This document shows, in pieces, positions 11,343 to 25,384 of a stretch of 64,000 nucleotides of DNA (the stretch's first letter is position 1; each line of letters starts with the position of its first letter). Where the stretch lies: positions 48,390,859 to 48,454,858 of the forward strand of contig CM059575.1 in assembly GCA_030386875.1 (NCBI GenBank), written 5' to 3'. Both the position numbers and the translations under genes were made by a program. Under the pieces are notes generated by a model. That model ran no database searches and had not been told where the DNA came from. It saw only the letters and a program-made list of their open reading frames with translations. This stretch comes from Morinoia aosen. Taxonomy: Eukaryota > Arthropoda > Malacostraca > Amphipoda > Talitridae.

Positions 11343-13200
11343 CAGCGTTTCTCTACCTTTTTGGCCATACCGCCCTTATTTTCAATTGAAAAAGCTCACT
11401 CCTTTACTTGGAAAATAATAATAAAAATTATTGCAACAATGATAAATAACTAATTCAAAAGTTTACTCACGTGCTGTTTTATGAGATCCTTGAGGCTGGT
11501 GCTTCGCTGCCAAATCTCTTACATTAGACTAAAAATTTGTCAGTTTCAGTCTCATGTCCCTCGAATGCATACATCCATTTTGTTCCTTTATTTCGTCAAA
11601 ATTTTATTTGCCTCACTGTGTACACAGTCAACCAAAAGATTGGAAAGTATAACATTATTTTGACCATTTCAGCCCCCATTTTTGGAAATAGTTGTTTTGC
11701 TGTATGTGATAGTCACAACTCATTTATTCTATTTTTTCACATTTGTATTTATATTCATCACTACATTTCAGTTCAACGAGCTCTTCTTACAGATTTTCAG
11801 CGGCACCTTCCACATCACAACCAAAAAGATTTATCATCTACGATTGAACTCGAAATGAAAACACGTCCGAGAATCGGCTGTTCAAGTTTTCTCTCAATTT
11901 TACTAAATATTCTTTGTAGTTTTTTTAGAGCTTGTTCTGTGAGTTGTTTCCTTACTTCTATTAACTCAGGCATGTCTTTTAAATTCTTCTTCTGTATATT
12001 TATTTGGATCTAATGCAACTTTTGAGCAAAGGCTTTTAGATTACGTTTACAATCCAGTAGCGTGCATAATGTACCTTGAAGCTGCAGTGACACATCATTG
12101 AGCTTGAGAAAAATCCACGCTAGAAAGAAAATGTTTCACTTGTGGCGTCTGACTTCTGCAAAATAGTTTTCCCCTAAATTTTCTAGAAATTAACAAGTGT
12201 GTCGAATAACTCTACAAATCGTGTTGGGCAGTTTCCTTTTGAAAGCCAAGGAACTTCTGTATGGAGAATGAGCCTCACGTGTTGTTGTACAGTATCAATG
12301 GAAAACTTCCGAAACAGTCTATCGTTTTTGCGGTGTGACTTTATTCATTGATAGTTTTAATAACTACTCTTAATGATTCATGAAGATCAGGACTAAGTGT
12401 TATGGCAACTATGTGATGACGAGTACCAAACAATGGATATACCACTCAATGAACTGCGAGGATTCAATGACATAATTCCTTCATGTGAGTAATAAAACCT
12501 TTTCTGCTTACCAATCATAGATGGCGCACCATCCCTTGCGCAGGGGACAAAGTTTTCTCATGGGATTTCATTATAGTCAAATCAAGATTTTTAGCTTCAA
12601 AAATGGATAATTAAGTTGGTATAGTTGTATGCAAACAACATTTCTTCACAAAATTTGCAGCGATCATTTATAAAACAAACATACGCCATAAGATTAGTTC
12701 TGTAGTCACTTACCGTTGACTCATCAAGCTGAATCGAGAATTTGCTAGTATTTAACTTTTCAGCTAGTTGACTTTGCATTTCCAATGAAGTGCAAGTGAA
12801 GATCATCATCGATTCTTCGGTGGATTGAGTCAGCGGAATTTTTTTGATGCGATGTTGCAACTAATTGCTCTATTTCATGCGATGCAGTCAAACCACGTTC
12901 ATTTGTCTGTGAACTGTTTTTCAAAGAAGATGACCGAGTATTTTGTTGGTTGAAGTTTTTCTTCAAATTTTCCAACTAAGCTATGAATTTACTGGCTTTT
13001 TCTGAATGTTTTCTCATCAAACTTTCTTTAAGCCTTGATGGTTTGATTAATTCATTAGAAAATGCGTGGTTGCAAATCAAACACATTGGTAAGTATTGAT
13101 CATGCGTGCTTTCTACATAACCACAAGCCAAATAGTCCTCCAAATATTGTCTAAATTTCTTTTTTGCTGTCATAATGATAAGAAAATATTTTCAAAATAT
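11343..13200 (-). mobile_element. decayed hAT transposon (ZBED5/Buster-like transposase)
   Basis: Reading from 13173 on the minus strand, the N-terminus has a BED-type zinc finger: MTAKKKFRQYLEDYL, then CLICNHAFSNELIKPSRLKE ending in RKH. Further on come TSKFSIQLDEST and MAYVCFI, the diagnostic RNase-H-fold start of ZBED5-like hAT transposases (F.IQLDEST). C-terminal motifs continue through multiple frames to RDLAAKHQ near 11.5 kb. The terminal repeat CAGCGTTTCTCTACCTTTTT at 11343 fits the hAT/Charlie-type consensus. The matching terminus near 13.2 kb and an 8-bp target duplication (candidate CTCTAAAG at 11335-11342) could not be found. Several stops and frameshifts make it inactive. Confidence 0.7.
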
Positions 13201-14714
13201 CCCAATGACACTTAGCACCTCTGAATGACTTGATGTTTCGGTATTTAAATTTATAATTCACATCCAGCATTCAGTAGTGAATTTAATGCAAATGTTCAAA
13301 CTTGATCGAACGTAAAAGTGAAGCAGTTAATAACTATATACGCGAGGAACACGTAATCTACGATCCGCACTCAAGCAACTGCAAAAGCAGACTAAGAAAA
13401 GGAGCATATAGAGGCCCGTCTACACTATCCAAATGTTCGTCAATCAAAAACACATCAAAACGCGAACAAAAGCACAAAATTTTCTGAATCGTGTCCAGAC
13501 TACTGCGGCGTGAAGTTATCCGCGAGCAGTATGTAAACAAAGAAGACTGCTTATCGAGTAAGTTTTAGTTAAATGATGTACATCATTGTTAAATATAATT
13601 TCTTTTGAGTTGGTAAAGTTAATTTATTTGTGTGTGCACATGTGAACAGAAAATATTAAGAATCACGAATGTATTTCAAGGACATTGTGAATACTACCAC
13701 TGTTACAGTGGGATGGGATCAGCTGATGTACTTCTACCTTTTGAAATGGCCTTCATAAAGGTTTAAATCTGTGGGCTTTGGCGTAAAACTATGCAATATG
13801 TTCATGCTCTTCCTAAAAAATTATTTCCTTTGATTTCTTTTGGGACTGTAGTATAGAGTAAAATGTAAGTTACTAGTTAGAGAAATTTTTCAGCAACACT
13901 GCGAGTCTGCGAGCTGAGAGAACCCGTAGCCAGTTATTACCGAGACTTGGTGAACTTGGTGACGTCACAAGTGCATGACGACCAAGTCTGTTCCTAGGCT
14001 CATAGACTAGTAAGGTGACGGTTATCTACTACCCTTGTTTCTCACACTTACTCACTCACTCACTCTATCTGCCCTCCTGTGTTTTCATAAATTCCTGCTC
14101 CACTTTTCTCTTTCTTAGCCATCACCTACAGTAGTTTAAGAGTGTTCCGAGCTTAGAATGTATTTGAGAGGTGAGTGTATTGTTAACTGATGAATTAGTG
14201 CTATGTCCTATGTGTCATTTTGACTGCAGTGCTGTGCTAATTGGATACGCTATTATATTATCCACTGATAATATACCTGCTATTTTAGAGTAGGTATATA
14301 TAATAGGGACTTATATTTTCTAAAAATGGTGAAAAATGCGCATAAATTCCATTTTCCTCTTAAGATATTCTTACAATATTTGAAATGATTTTCCAAACTT
14401 ATATAATTTTTTTATATTTAACTAAGCCAGCAGATTGTATTTAAATTTGCAATTTGGCTAATGCATTTTCCTTGTGTTTTAAATGCAGTTATAAAGGAAC
14501 AATTGCATCAATCCATAGTAACTTTGCATGTGCTATATACGAAGTACTTAAATTTTTTGTACACCTTTTTTTGCTTTTTGAAGTGAGATTTACCTAAGAA
14601 CATTGTTCCACACCTAGAGCTTTTTCAACTACTGAATGTATCCGAGACAATTAGTTCTTCTAAGGGAAGAATGAGAGAACCCAAAGCTAAATGTTTAGCA
14701 GGCCATTCATTTAT
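13201..14714. other. no recognised gene; weak promoter-like patch
   Basis: Mostly AT-rich. A palindromic TGACGTCA (CRE-type) lies at 13960-13967, an ACTC microsatellite near 14046-14071, and ATGTATTTGAGAG followed by GTGAGTGT (a good splice donor) at 14159-14178. These could form a promoter and first exon, but no downstream exon was found. Confidence 0.3.
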
Positions 14715-14830
14715 TGAAATAAATTTTTTTGTGTTTATTAAGGACCATCTTTTTTAGTTCACTATCATTTTCCTAATCACTTTCCAACTTACGTATTTCT
14801 TGTAAAATATGACTGGGAGTGTTTTTTCCT
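14715..14830 (+). repeat. interspersed repeat B, partial copy
   Basis: It shares the segment AAGGACCATCTTTTTTAGTT and following CACT..CTTTCC pattern with repeat B at 9575-9630. Only about 110 bp are preserved. Confidence 0.4.
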
Positions 14831-17800
14831 GGTAATAATACAGATCAGAATCATTGTGACAGAACCCATATTGATTATGAAAAATTTTGCTCTTACTCTT
14901 ACTTGCTCTTACCTCACCGAAATTCTTAGGCTAGTGCACCACCGTGTCTATGGGTTCCGCATGGATGGATTATTTTTTACAGGGGGCTGGATGGAAGTGG
15001 TTCACACTTCTGAACAGGATTTGACAAGAATATCAAAGCAGTCACTCTCCATCATAATACCTTAAACTTGTGTCGCCATCTATGCTGCACTTAAATTAAC
15101 ATTTGAAAATCATGTAGTCCCGTTGAGCAAGGTTACGCAAGGGAAAAAACTGACAAATATTTTTTATATTTATTATCCCAAACGTTCAGAACATTGATCA
15201 AAGAGGAAGTGATGGTGGTAGGGATTCCTCAGATTTAACCAATTGCAGGAAGGCCTGTGGATAGTCTTCAATAGTTTTTTTTTTCAATTGCAATGGGCTA
15301 AGGGTTATCATCAACCTGACGGAGGAGAAAAAAAATGAGTTATTTATTAAACAAAAAAGTCTTTTACAAACGATAGAAACTCTGAAAAAAATGATGAAAG
15401 ACTTATTAAATAAGAATTACAGACTTAGGCGAATAAAGGGTGTAATGAATTGTCTTGGATTCTGGATCCAGGTGGTACTTCAAACTCTTCACGAACAAGA
15501 ACGCCTTTATTTACACAGGAAGAACAGGAACTTTAATTTGCTTTAAACATAACACAGGATGAAATCCGGCCATTTAACAGGAACACATTAATCGCCAGCA
15601 ATATATTGTAGTACAAGTTTACAGTTCATGGCTCACTCCACGTAGATTCCTCCGCACACTAGTACCACAATAGGACAGTGCTACGGCCTAGTGTCATGGG
15701 AGCTACGTCGAAGCAGAGAGAGAGATGTTGATCGAACGCCTGCCGATTACAACTGCGTATGACTTACAGCGCCCTCTAGGGTAAATTGTACTTACTACAT
15801 TACAAAGGGCTATTTTTGTAACATTAAAATCACACATAGATGTAAGTTCATCAAAATACATGTTACCTGTCAAAACATGCTTAATTTTTGGAATAAAAAT
15901 TTGAACAAGTCATTCAGGGCCACCGAAAGCTTCTTGGCCCTGAATAAAGACAGAAAAAATTCAGTACAAGATGTTGTTAGAATGGTATTAAACTCTCAGA
16001 AATCAAATGCAAATTATGTTAAGAAATCCCAACCATATATATTTCGCTGTAAAATTGAAAATTTTATTATATTTTCAGTACGAGCTGCCTTTGCTAAAAA
16101 GTCCAAAAATCCGAAGCACATTGTACTACCATTACTAAGAAATGATTTCAGAAATACACTTCGTGACTAGGAATAGTATCAAGAAGTATTTTCAGCTATT
16201 AAATAATAATAATAATAACAAAATAATATTCACCGTTATTACTCAATTTTTTTAAAACACTTATCAAAATTCTTGAAAAAACACTAGAGTAGCTTGACTT
16301 CAACTGCTGATTTATGGATATTGTACGATAATACGTCACGGAGAGCGAAGAGTTCACCATTTATAAAAAACATATACTTGTACATCCTCCAGCAAGCCTA
16401 TTCGTGGATGGAAAAAATCTGTCCGAACCAAAAGAGTTTAAGTAAGTCCTCAAAAAATAGTACTACGAAACCCTCGCTGAAGCATTAAAATAACAGAACG
16501 ATAATGCAATAGTTCAATGTTACTCGTTCACAGGGTATTTAAGCAAGATAGTGTTAAATGTAGACATAAAGGAATCAAAAATTATGTTGAGCAGCTTCCA
16601 AGAAAAAAACACATGACTGGAGCAAAGTGATCCAGCTGGCCGATCGAAAATCCAGCTGGCCGTCGACACTGTTGTTGTTCTCCCATGTTGTGTTCCTACC
16701 TCACTGCTGTTGTCATTTTGTAATTCTATTATCTTTATGTACATATTCAGGGGCTTAGGCATCATTCAACATTCATTTTCAGGGCCATATGGAATTTTTC
16801 TGTGTCCTCATCTCATTAAACATGAAGCATTTCCTTTCTGTATTCACGGGTTCATTTCTTTATATTGCAGTATTTATCATGATGCCACAAACTATGATGA
16901 ATAAGTTTGATTTATCTCGGTATGGGAACGTGGACTCGTTTCGTGCCCATCTTACATTCTTTCAAAATAAATGGGAATTAATGAAATTGGCTAAAAATTA
17001 CAATTTACGACTAAAGAACTAATCTGACGTACATGACATTTCCGATTGTAGCTATAAGTTCTTGTTCATGCTACAACCTGGTAATTATATAATTGAATGC
17101 AGTTTATTGAACATAAATGAATTAGGTGACTCAGCTGTTTGAGTTGTACTCAGCCTTGAACACTCGGTGTTAGAGCGCCATAATTCGTTGCGGTCAGGTA
17201 CTTCAACACAGTAGTGATCATCAAAGGGTAATAACCTTCACGGTAAAGATTTTTGAGGTTACAGGTCAAAGGCTTGGTTCGTCGAATTTGATATAATAAA
17301 AATGCGACAGCCTACGCCTAATGGGCGAGGCAAGCGGAGTCAAATTACGCACTTCAAGCTTTGATGAGATCTCCGGCCTTACTGCTGCTCTTGTCTTTAT
17401 GAGGCGGTTACAAGGTCACCACTTGAATCAAACGAAGTTCAAGAAATATCGAAGTCATCCCACCGTACAAGGAAACATACCTAAATAAATGAATTCCTAT
17501 TATTCCTCCTAAATATCTGTTCATAGCATTTTAAAATTGAGGAACTAGAGATTTAAACATGTCTCGATTGCCCGCTGCTGAAGGTTCCAAGCTTGCTTGT
17601 AGGGGAAATCCGATGTAACGCGTTTGTGACTGCGACGCTGCAGTTGTTTGAAGAGGCTTTATTCTGAGGAAAAGCTTCGAGAATATTCGAAGAAAGAGCA
17701 TAGTTAAACTCGTACAAATCTCGTGATGAATTAGATCTGCAGGTACGATTGACGTAGTTATTATTCGAAGATTCCAATTGAATACGTAGGCCTGTCGCAA

Positions 17801-17924
17801 GTCTTTTCCGTAGTCATCAGCAGAATGACAGGATCTTTATATAGAAGCTGTGCGTAAATTTCAGAAAGATATACTTCATACCATGAAGCAGAGGAAAAAA
17901 ATCGCTCCCATTTTAAGTCCTTCT
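14831..17924. other. no recognised gene
   Basis: This 3.1-kb AT-rich stretch has a short AAT microsatellite at about 16206-16219. Small frames such as 15877-16170 and 16789-17022 show no known motif. On the minus strand TATATAAAG near 17840 could be a TATA box but no gene follows that I can identify. Confidence 0.4.
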
Positions 17925-18270
17925 TGTCAAAAATTATAGCCGGCATTAAAGCTGCCGCAGCCAATCAGCGCAGTATTTACGCGACCGGGCGTCGCTGCCC
18001 GAAGACGTATCGAAGTAGAATATTCCGTTTACGAGCTGCATGGAGCTCCCTCCACGACGATCTGTCCTTGACGGCGTCATCAACTGCCCGGGACTTGGCC
18101 CTTGCTCCGATGCGTAGGTTACTTGCTAGCTCTGAAATGAACTGGGGCGAGCATGACGGCACCGTTCAGGGAAATCGCAACAGAAGGGCAGGCTGCAGTC
18201 GGCGGGGTACCATTCAAGCGCTTACAACCTCTGTCGTCCCCCTCTCCTTCCTGCCCGCCGTTAGGCTAAC
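17925..18270. other. GC- and CpG-rich island in AT-rich surroundings
   Basis: Base composition shifts sharply here, with many CpG dinucleotides. Because stops are rarer in GC-rich DNA, frames open by chance on both strands (17924-18325 plus, 17977-18162 minus). None shows a domain. It may be a regulatory region or the 5' end of an unseen gene. A second smaller GC-rich patch lies at about 18950-19110. Confidence 0.4.
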
Positions 18271-20879
18271 AGGAAAGAGCAGTTTTTTTTTGCTGAGGAT
18301 AGTGGAAAAAATATTGATCGAATAATGAAGTGGCGCTTAAGAACTCTAGATACATGCGAAAATACTTATATACGTGTGAACGTATTAATGTACTTGCGGT
18401 AAGTAAATACAGTATGCTTCTGCATGAGTACGTACGTATCCTCGCATTTATTTACATTTCTGCTAAGATGCATTTTCACGCCATTTCGCACGTTTATGTG
18501 TACGTACCTACATATTTACTGGTCTACGTACATGAATACGTACGTACTTACATGTTTACAGGCGTACGTACGTGTTTGCTTTGTGTACGTTTTAATAAGA
18601 AGGCATATAGGCTAGATGTAGTGGCAAGTTTATAAATTAAGATAAATATACACTTAAACTAACATCAAGCAAAAAAATGAGTGTTGTGTTCACTTTTTAA
18701 TGCTTTATCATCCCTGTAAAATGCTTGTCTACTCGTGAAAATAATTAATTTATTATTCCCCTGAAAATAATTATAGTTCTCCCAAAAACCTAAGGTACCT
18801 AATATAATCAAACGATCGATCGAACGAACGACGCTACCCTCATTCGAGATCTCGGGGGAATTTTCGATCTGATAGTTGTACTCCTGCAAGAATGAGCTTT
18901 CAAACTTCGAAATACCACCGCCACCAGTTATATTTTTATTGTAACGTTTGCGCTACTGGAAATCATTTGAAGCCGAACTTGCCGCCGAGCTACGGCGTCC
19001 GATCCTAGCGTTCACCACGGTTGATAAGGGTGTCACCGTTCAGCTGCAGCTGACGGCTGTTTCTGCAGAGCGCTCCATGAAGCGAGTGGTAGCGGCCAAC
19101 GGCGCAGATCTCAAAAAGTTCAGTGGATACCTAAAATGCAGCTGAAATCGGCGTAGATGGTAACAGGGTTTCCAGATTGGTCAATTCATGGCAAATTTAC
19201 TCAAAATTGGCCCTTTTTGAACGCTGTGGCCATGAGAAATTTATTTGGCCATTTTTAAAATAATCACACGATTCAAGAAACAGAAGACCTGCAACATCTC
19301 GAGGAGGTGCTCTCGTCGTAATATTGTCAAAGTGAGTATCAAGTTCATTATTATTGTGATTTTTAAATGAAAAAATGTCTATATAAATTGTATTGGCCAT
19401 TTTGGCCATCGTTTCTCGTAAAATGTGGTCATGAGCTGACTGATTTATCTGGCAACGCTGGTTGGTAACGCTGTCGCTGGCAACGATTTCTGAATGGGGT
19501 ATCAAAGCAGCAGAAATGACGGTGCAGGCCCCCGTCGCATCTGATATATCCAATTTTTTTTGTTCGTGATCCCAGAATGACTTTAAAATACTCTTTGAAC
19601 TTTACACGGTAATATTAGCTGAACATATGTTATCCTAGATCTGGCCAAGATTAGGTAGCAATTGCGTCTTGTCTCAAAAAGATATCTACAAGTATCATTC
19701 GATCATTCGCATTGCATTGGACCCTGCAAAAATGAGAGGATCATTTCACCCGGTTTTAGTAAAAAACAAGTCACCTTCGTCTTCATCGGATATTAATCCA
19801 ATGAACTTCTTTCTCTGGTGTAGAGAAAGTGAAGAAAGTGATGTAAACAAAATAAAATTTACGTTTATCTTGAATGGAAGTGAGGCAGTTTCCTCAACTT
19901 CTTAAAGGCAAGCTTTACAAACAGATATATCGAGTAAAAAATTTTTATGCTATGAAAATACACTATTTGAAAATGAATGATGGGAAGGTACCTGAACACA
20001 TGTTTTATAAAAGTATTAAGTAGATTATAGTACACTTTTTGCTTACATTTTTACAAGCATTGAATAATATTTTCATGTATTGTTCCAAGCAAAAAATTAA
20101 TATTTATTCCTAGTAAAAAATTACTCTGTTCATCAGAATTTATTTCATTGTCAATAAATATTATCGTGCTCTATGCCATATTCCATTTTTCTCACAGGAC
20201 TATATCCGCACGCAGGTGTTTGGAACTTGTGGCATTGCGATGGCAGAGTATTCGAACTTCAAAATTGCATTGTATGGAGTAGAGTGAAATAAATTTGATA
20301 TTAGGAACGGGCCTTGTGGCTTATTCTTCAATATCATTTGTAGATTGCTAGAGAGTAAATAAATGACATTATTTCATGTAGTACTGTAATTCCCAGCTTT
20401 GCACGAAACATGACATAAAATCGTTTGCGCAACTATCATTAGAACTTTTATTACAAAATAACCTACGGTCAGGTACCTGGTATGGTTTTAGAGGGAAGAA
20501 ATGGGTGTTCTCTTGATTAAAAAATGTTTAGAAAATATTTTCATAATATTTTACAGCAAATATTTCATCAAAATCTATGCTATATATAATGAAAAATTAT
20601 TTCAACGTTGAATTTGCCTCAATGACTACATAGATGCAGAAGTAATTGAATATGTCCTAAACATCTGAGTGCATTGATTATTATTGAAACTTTCTGTATG
20701 GTTGTAAGCTGCGCAGCTGCTGTCAGTCTCTTTAATGTGGGAAAGCTTTGCGTATGATGCTTCTATTTCTTCAAAATTAACTACACCTCTATTCACAGTT
20801 TTGTTAAAGACTTCGAAAGTCAAGAAATACAGAGAAGACAGGCTTTCCTTCTTCTATATTAGAATAATAGTATTGTAAA
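18271..20879. other. no recognised gene; TACGTA-rich simple sequence
   Basis: Near 18420-18590 TACGTACG and ACGTACATG recur as degenerate simple sequence. CGATCGATCGAACGAACGAC occurs near 18812. The remainder is AT-rich without recognised coding. Confidence 0.4.
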
Positions 20880-21185
20880 TAATTTAATATAGCCTGTGCA
20901 GTTGATTTTTCAGAGCGAAAACCAAATAGTTTATCATAGAAAAATGATTTTTGTTGAAAATAAGAATACAATTTTTATTCACATTTTTTTCGAATACTTT
21001 GCTAATAATTGGTTGCACAGAAATAGGTCTATAATTGCTTACACAGGTTTTTTCACCACTTTTAAAAACAGGGGTTACTCTAGCAACAATGGTCAGCGGA
21101 AACCCTCAAATACAATTTCTAAAAAACTTCGGTCGTAGTGCAATACGTGGGTTAAAGGCAAGCTGGATAAATCCTGCATTATTGA
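20880..21185 (-). pseudogene. LINE-2 reverse-transcriptase fragment
   Basis: The minus-strand translation reads TPVFKSGEKTCVSNYRPISV, then QPIISKVFEKNVNK. This is reverse transcriptase region 1-2 of a CR1/Jockey-type LINE (K.G....NYRPIS.L.....E). A following block (NYLVFALKNQL) matches the nucleotide sequence of the LINE-2 relic near 48.53 kb (GATAAAC.ATTTGGTTTTCG), so the two belong to one family. It is truncated on both sides and frame-broken. Confidence 0.65.
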
Positions 21186-24100
21186 AGTAGGTAAGAGCAC
21201 TCGGAAATATTTTCTCAAGTTATATTGAGAAAACTGGTGCATCCACTGGTGAATTTAGAATTTGATACATTAAACTAGATTTGGAAAAACATTTTCAATT
21301 CCCTGGCAGCAGAGAAAAACGAATATAGAGCAATTCTGTAACGAAGCACACAAAATGTACAACTCGACTTTAAAAATTGAAATACGAGATTGAGCCAAAA
21401 AAATTTATATGTCAATGAAGAAATTATATCTGTTGTAAATGAAGAAAATAAAATGTGAACTTCTGTCAAAGTTACGAAGATGCAAAATACAATGAGCATA
21501 CAAAGTGGCGGAGCTGCTGTGTGTGAATTGTTTTTTTTAAGTCTTTTATTACAGATGAAACAATCGAAACAGTTTTCATCCCAACCTAGCTCTGGTGTCC
21601 GTGGCACAACGATAGTTAAAATTTAATACCGCCATATAGTCCGTGTAAGGGTTTTTAAGTTTGAGCGTGTTAACATAATAGTGAGGACTGAGGCGTCAAG
21701 ACGATCAGGTGAACTGTATCGCTTGCATACAACGCTGCCCATTTCGTCTTACACGGTGACGGTGCAGTCAAGCACCCACAGTGTCACAAAATATGAAACT
21801 TAAACTTTATCCAGCTTAATGAAATTGCTCACTTTTTGGACGCATAAAAGAAAAAATGACTTTAAATACAGGCAACTTATTACGGTACATCGAACAACTG
21901 GAAATTACCACAAGTGAGCTTCACAGGTCATGCACATTGCATCTAGGACTGGATGGTAAGCAGTTTCTTTACTGTCCTACAGGAGTTAATCCCAATCTCG
22001 AATTCAAAAGAACTTAACAGCCGCACCATCACAAAATGTGGTCACTAAGTTAAGCAACTTAATTAACTTTTACCTCACGACACCCGGCCTTATCGCTGAA
22101 TGATGTTACTGAGAAACACACTGGTTCTAAATTACGATGTTTTTGGTTGACACTCATCCTCGAATGGTCTTTAAAATAAATCAGCTGGCATCACTATAGC
22201 ACCACCAACTAAATGCATTACTGAATAACGTCAAATAATTGAAAAAGATTACTGGTGTGCAGCGCAATAATACTTCCAGATTTCCTTTTTATAAAAAGCG
22301 CAAAAAAAGATTTGAGATGAATTGTGAAAACAGGAATATCATTTAATTTTTGGAGCATTCGTAGGTTATTTCCTTCGGATATAAGCGATAGCAAAAGGTA
22401 CAAATCAAATCAAGGACAAATTAGATTGAAATAAGTTATTGTAATAATTACTTGAAAGACAAATTTATTGCATTTGTCTTTCTATCAGAAATCTGATTGG
22501 TCTTTTAAGATCCGTAACATTCATTAGGAATATATTTAATTTTATTATTCAGAAATGAACAGAATTCATCTGCTGGACATGTCCTTTTTAGACACGCCAA
22601 ATGACCTAAATTTATTTGGAAGACTCGTTTATCTACGTCGTTACATAAATTGGATTCGATTTTTAATTGATGCTTGATAATTACAGATGTCATTAAATGG
22701 GTAAGGTATTAAAATAGCTTCAACAGTTTTGTTGTTAAAGCTTTCTGTATGGAAATAGCAGAATTTTTACTGTTTGGTTTAAATTCCATAGAAATTGTTT
22801 AGCAGTACATGTGATGAAGTGTAAAACTTCGTTTTTGAGCCAATGATGATGGAAAAATATAATTTTTTTATTGGTTGTGGAAGCCATTTACTGCTATCGG
22901 CAATAAACGAGAGAATCTTGCAGAGAATAAAAGCCGCCGTCACAATCTATGCCAGAATAACATCGCTGTCGCTCAGTAAGTCAATTACTATAAACGTTGC
23001 GCCGATTTTTAACTGGGTGGTAAGGATAACATGCACTTAGATATGGGGCGTCTGGATCTCACGATGATGACGAAAGGGCTCTTTGAGGTTTTCAACCGGC
23101 ATAATATGCTTAAAAAATTCACTTTAACCTATTGGCCAAATATCATTTGCCAAGTTTTTCTTGGATTTAGTTCAGTGATTAGTTCAGTGGTTGAATCTTC
23201 ACGGATTATATAGCACATTTGCTTGCCCTTCAGTTTAGTTTTGTTTAGAAAGCCTTCGTTTTCTTGTATTGTTTGAGATATGTGGAGAGTGAGTTCAGGC
23301 AAGTTTTATCGTGCAGACCTAGTTATTCCTATGGCGCCAAAATCGAAATTGCTGAGTGAATATGGCTTCACCACACTCCCACTCCTTCCTTTCCGCAATT
23401 TTAAATGCGCTCAATTGTTGACTGTAAATAGGGTTTCAATTGCATCGTTAGGTAGTGCAAAATTATTTAAGCTCCCATTCAATTTTTCCATAAATCTTTC
23501 AATTGGCAGTATTTCGTATTTGCAGCTATTTTTGTTAATAATTTTGATGCATGGCCTAAAATTCACCCTACGTGAACATAAGTATAAAGGAAAAAAATTG
23601 CCTTTGAAAAAATGGTAAAATACCATTTCCAATACTGCCACTCATGTCAGAGCAGTGCAGATATTATTTGCTTGTCATTTGACGAAAAGTTTGTCACGGA
23701 TCATTACGAACTTGAAACAAATATATTGGCATGAATGATACAAATTTTGTTTGCACGAATAACGCAAGGTCCCTGATACAAATAATAGGTGATATTAAAA
23801 TGTCTCTGAATGTACCTGACCAAAAATGTACGCCCTTCGCCCATCTGAATACAGCTCGTCTCGCACAGAACATTCTTACAGTTGATTCAGAATTGATTGA
23901 TATTGGACGTAATTAACGGGTGTATTTATAATCCTCATTATCCTGCCAAAGCAGCACTTATCGCGTACCAGCTGCTGACGAACACCGATCATTAGCAATA
24001 TTAAGTGAATCATATCCATCCTAATTGGCAGCATTCAACTCTTCCGTGTGAAATAATTCTCGCGTTATGGTTGAAGTGGAGTACGAAATAATCATTCGCG

Positions 24101-24950
24101 AATCATTTGAGAAATAACCGAGGTGCATCTGATAGCTCCACCTCAAGTATGTCACATTTATACTCCAATACACGCTCATAGTAAAGTTTGGCTTCACTCG
24201 AACAGATATTAGTAAACTTGAACTTGACGAAAAATGAATTCCCTTCAGCGAATTTGCCTTCTGACAAGAATGTGGAAAATTTTCGACAGCGTCTGAACGT
24301 CCTATTTGTCATCAAGTCTCCTCTTCAAAAGAAAATATGTTATTTTTGTAGCCCATCTTGAATGTGCGTCTAAATAATACAATTTTCTGGGGGAAAGTTT
24401 AGAATTGAAAAGTAATGCCAATTTCAGGAAATTGAACATGGTCGTTTCCCACATTTTATTTCGTTTTTTGAATCCCTCTGGAGTGAGCAACATCAACCCA
24501 TTACGTGCTAAGTGCGTAATAGGTATTTCTAAGTTACATATACCCGTACGGTACGGAAAAAAGATAATTATATACCATGCAATAACATACTCGGCTAGAG
24601 AAAACCTCACTTTCATCCTTCAGATGAAATAGAAAATATTGCCCCTCGCTAGTGAAATTTTTACACTTTACAGCATTAAATCAAAGATTTCAAGCATTTA
24701 TATGGGTGTGTGGTGCTCCTTTAGCGAGTTTCATTGTTTTCGCCTAATAAAAAACCTCTTATACTGTAGTGTATGGCAACACTTGCCATTTAGGCGTAAG
24801 ATACAAAGATTGTTACCTCGTCAGTTAGGCGTGATAGAGCATGGTGTGCGCTTAATACTAGTAGTAGATTGTTTATTTTGTAATCTTGTGTCAACTTCCT
24901 AAATTTGTTTCAAACGTATAATTAGAAAGATTTCATAATTTATTTCATTG
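21186..24950. other. no recognised gene
   Basis: A 3.8-kb AT-rich stretch. Small frames on both strands (for example 21275-21607 minus, 23280-23618 plus, 24302-24616 minus) lack known motifs, and paired splice signals were not seen around them. Confidence 0.4.
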
Positions 24951-25384
24951 CATTTCTTTTTCTATTTCAGACTAGGTAAACGTAATTGAGAAGATTCCAC
25001 TACTTTCTTTCCGTATCGATTTACGACCTGCATGAGAACCCTTGTTTAAAGGGTGAGTGTTATCCTCCATCATTTCTGTTTATTGAATAACTAAATCATG
25101 CTCGTATTCAGTTTTGCCTTCTAAGGTAATTAACAATTCGTGCGACGTACTTTGTTTATATTGAATTGTAACGCCTTGCAAGATACATAGAATGAAAGGC
25201 CGAACTTGATCTTTTCAGGTTTCGGTTTGCGGACGAAACTCCAATCTAAATCATTATCCTGCCTGGCTAGTCATAAAAGGACTTAACCCACACAACAGGT
25301 GACCCCAGACGTTGCAACCAACGTAAAGCCAGGCAGAGAAAGTAATCAACTCTGGCAGAGGGTGGAAGCGAGCACGCGCGTGGA

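Noticed and set aside
17924-18325. 133-codon plus-strand frame in the GC-rich island
   Set aside because: Frames open on both strands in this composition and the product shows no domain or splice support.
18420-18590. TACGTACGTA-rich stretch as a regulatory array
   Set aside because: Units are irregular and degenerate; simple sequence is the more economical explanation.
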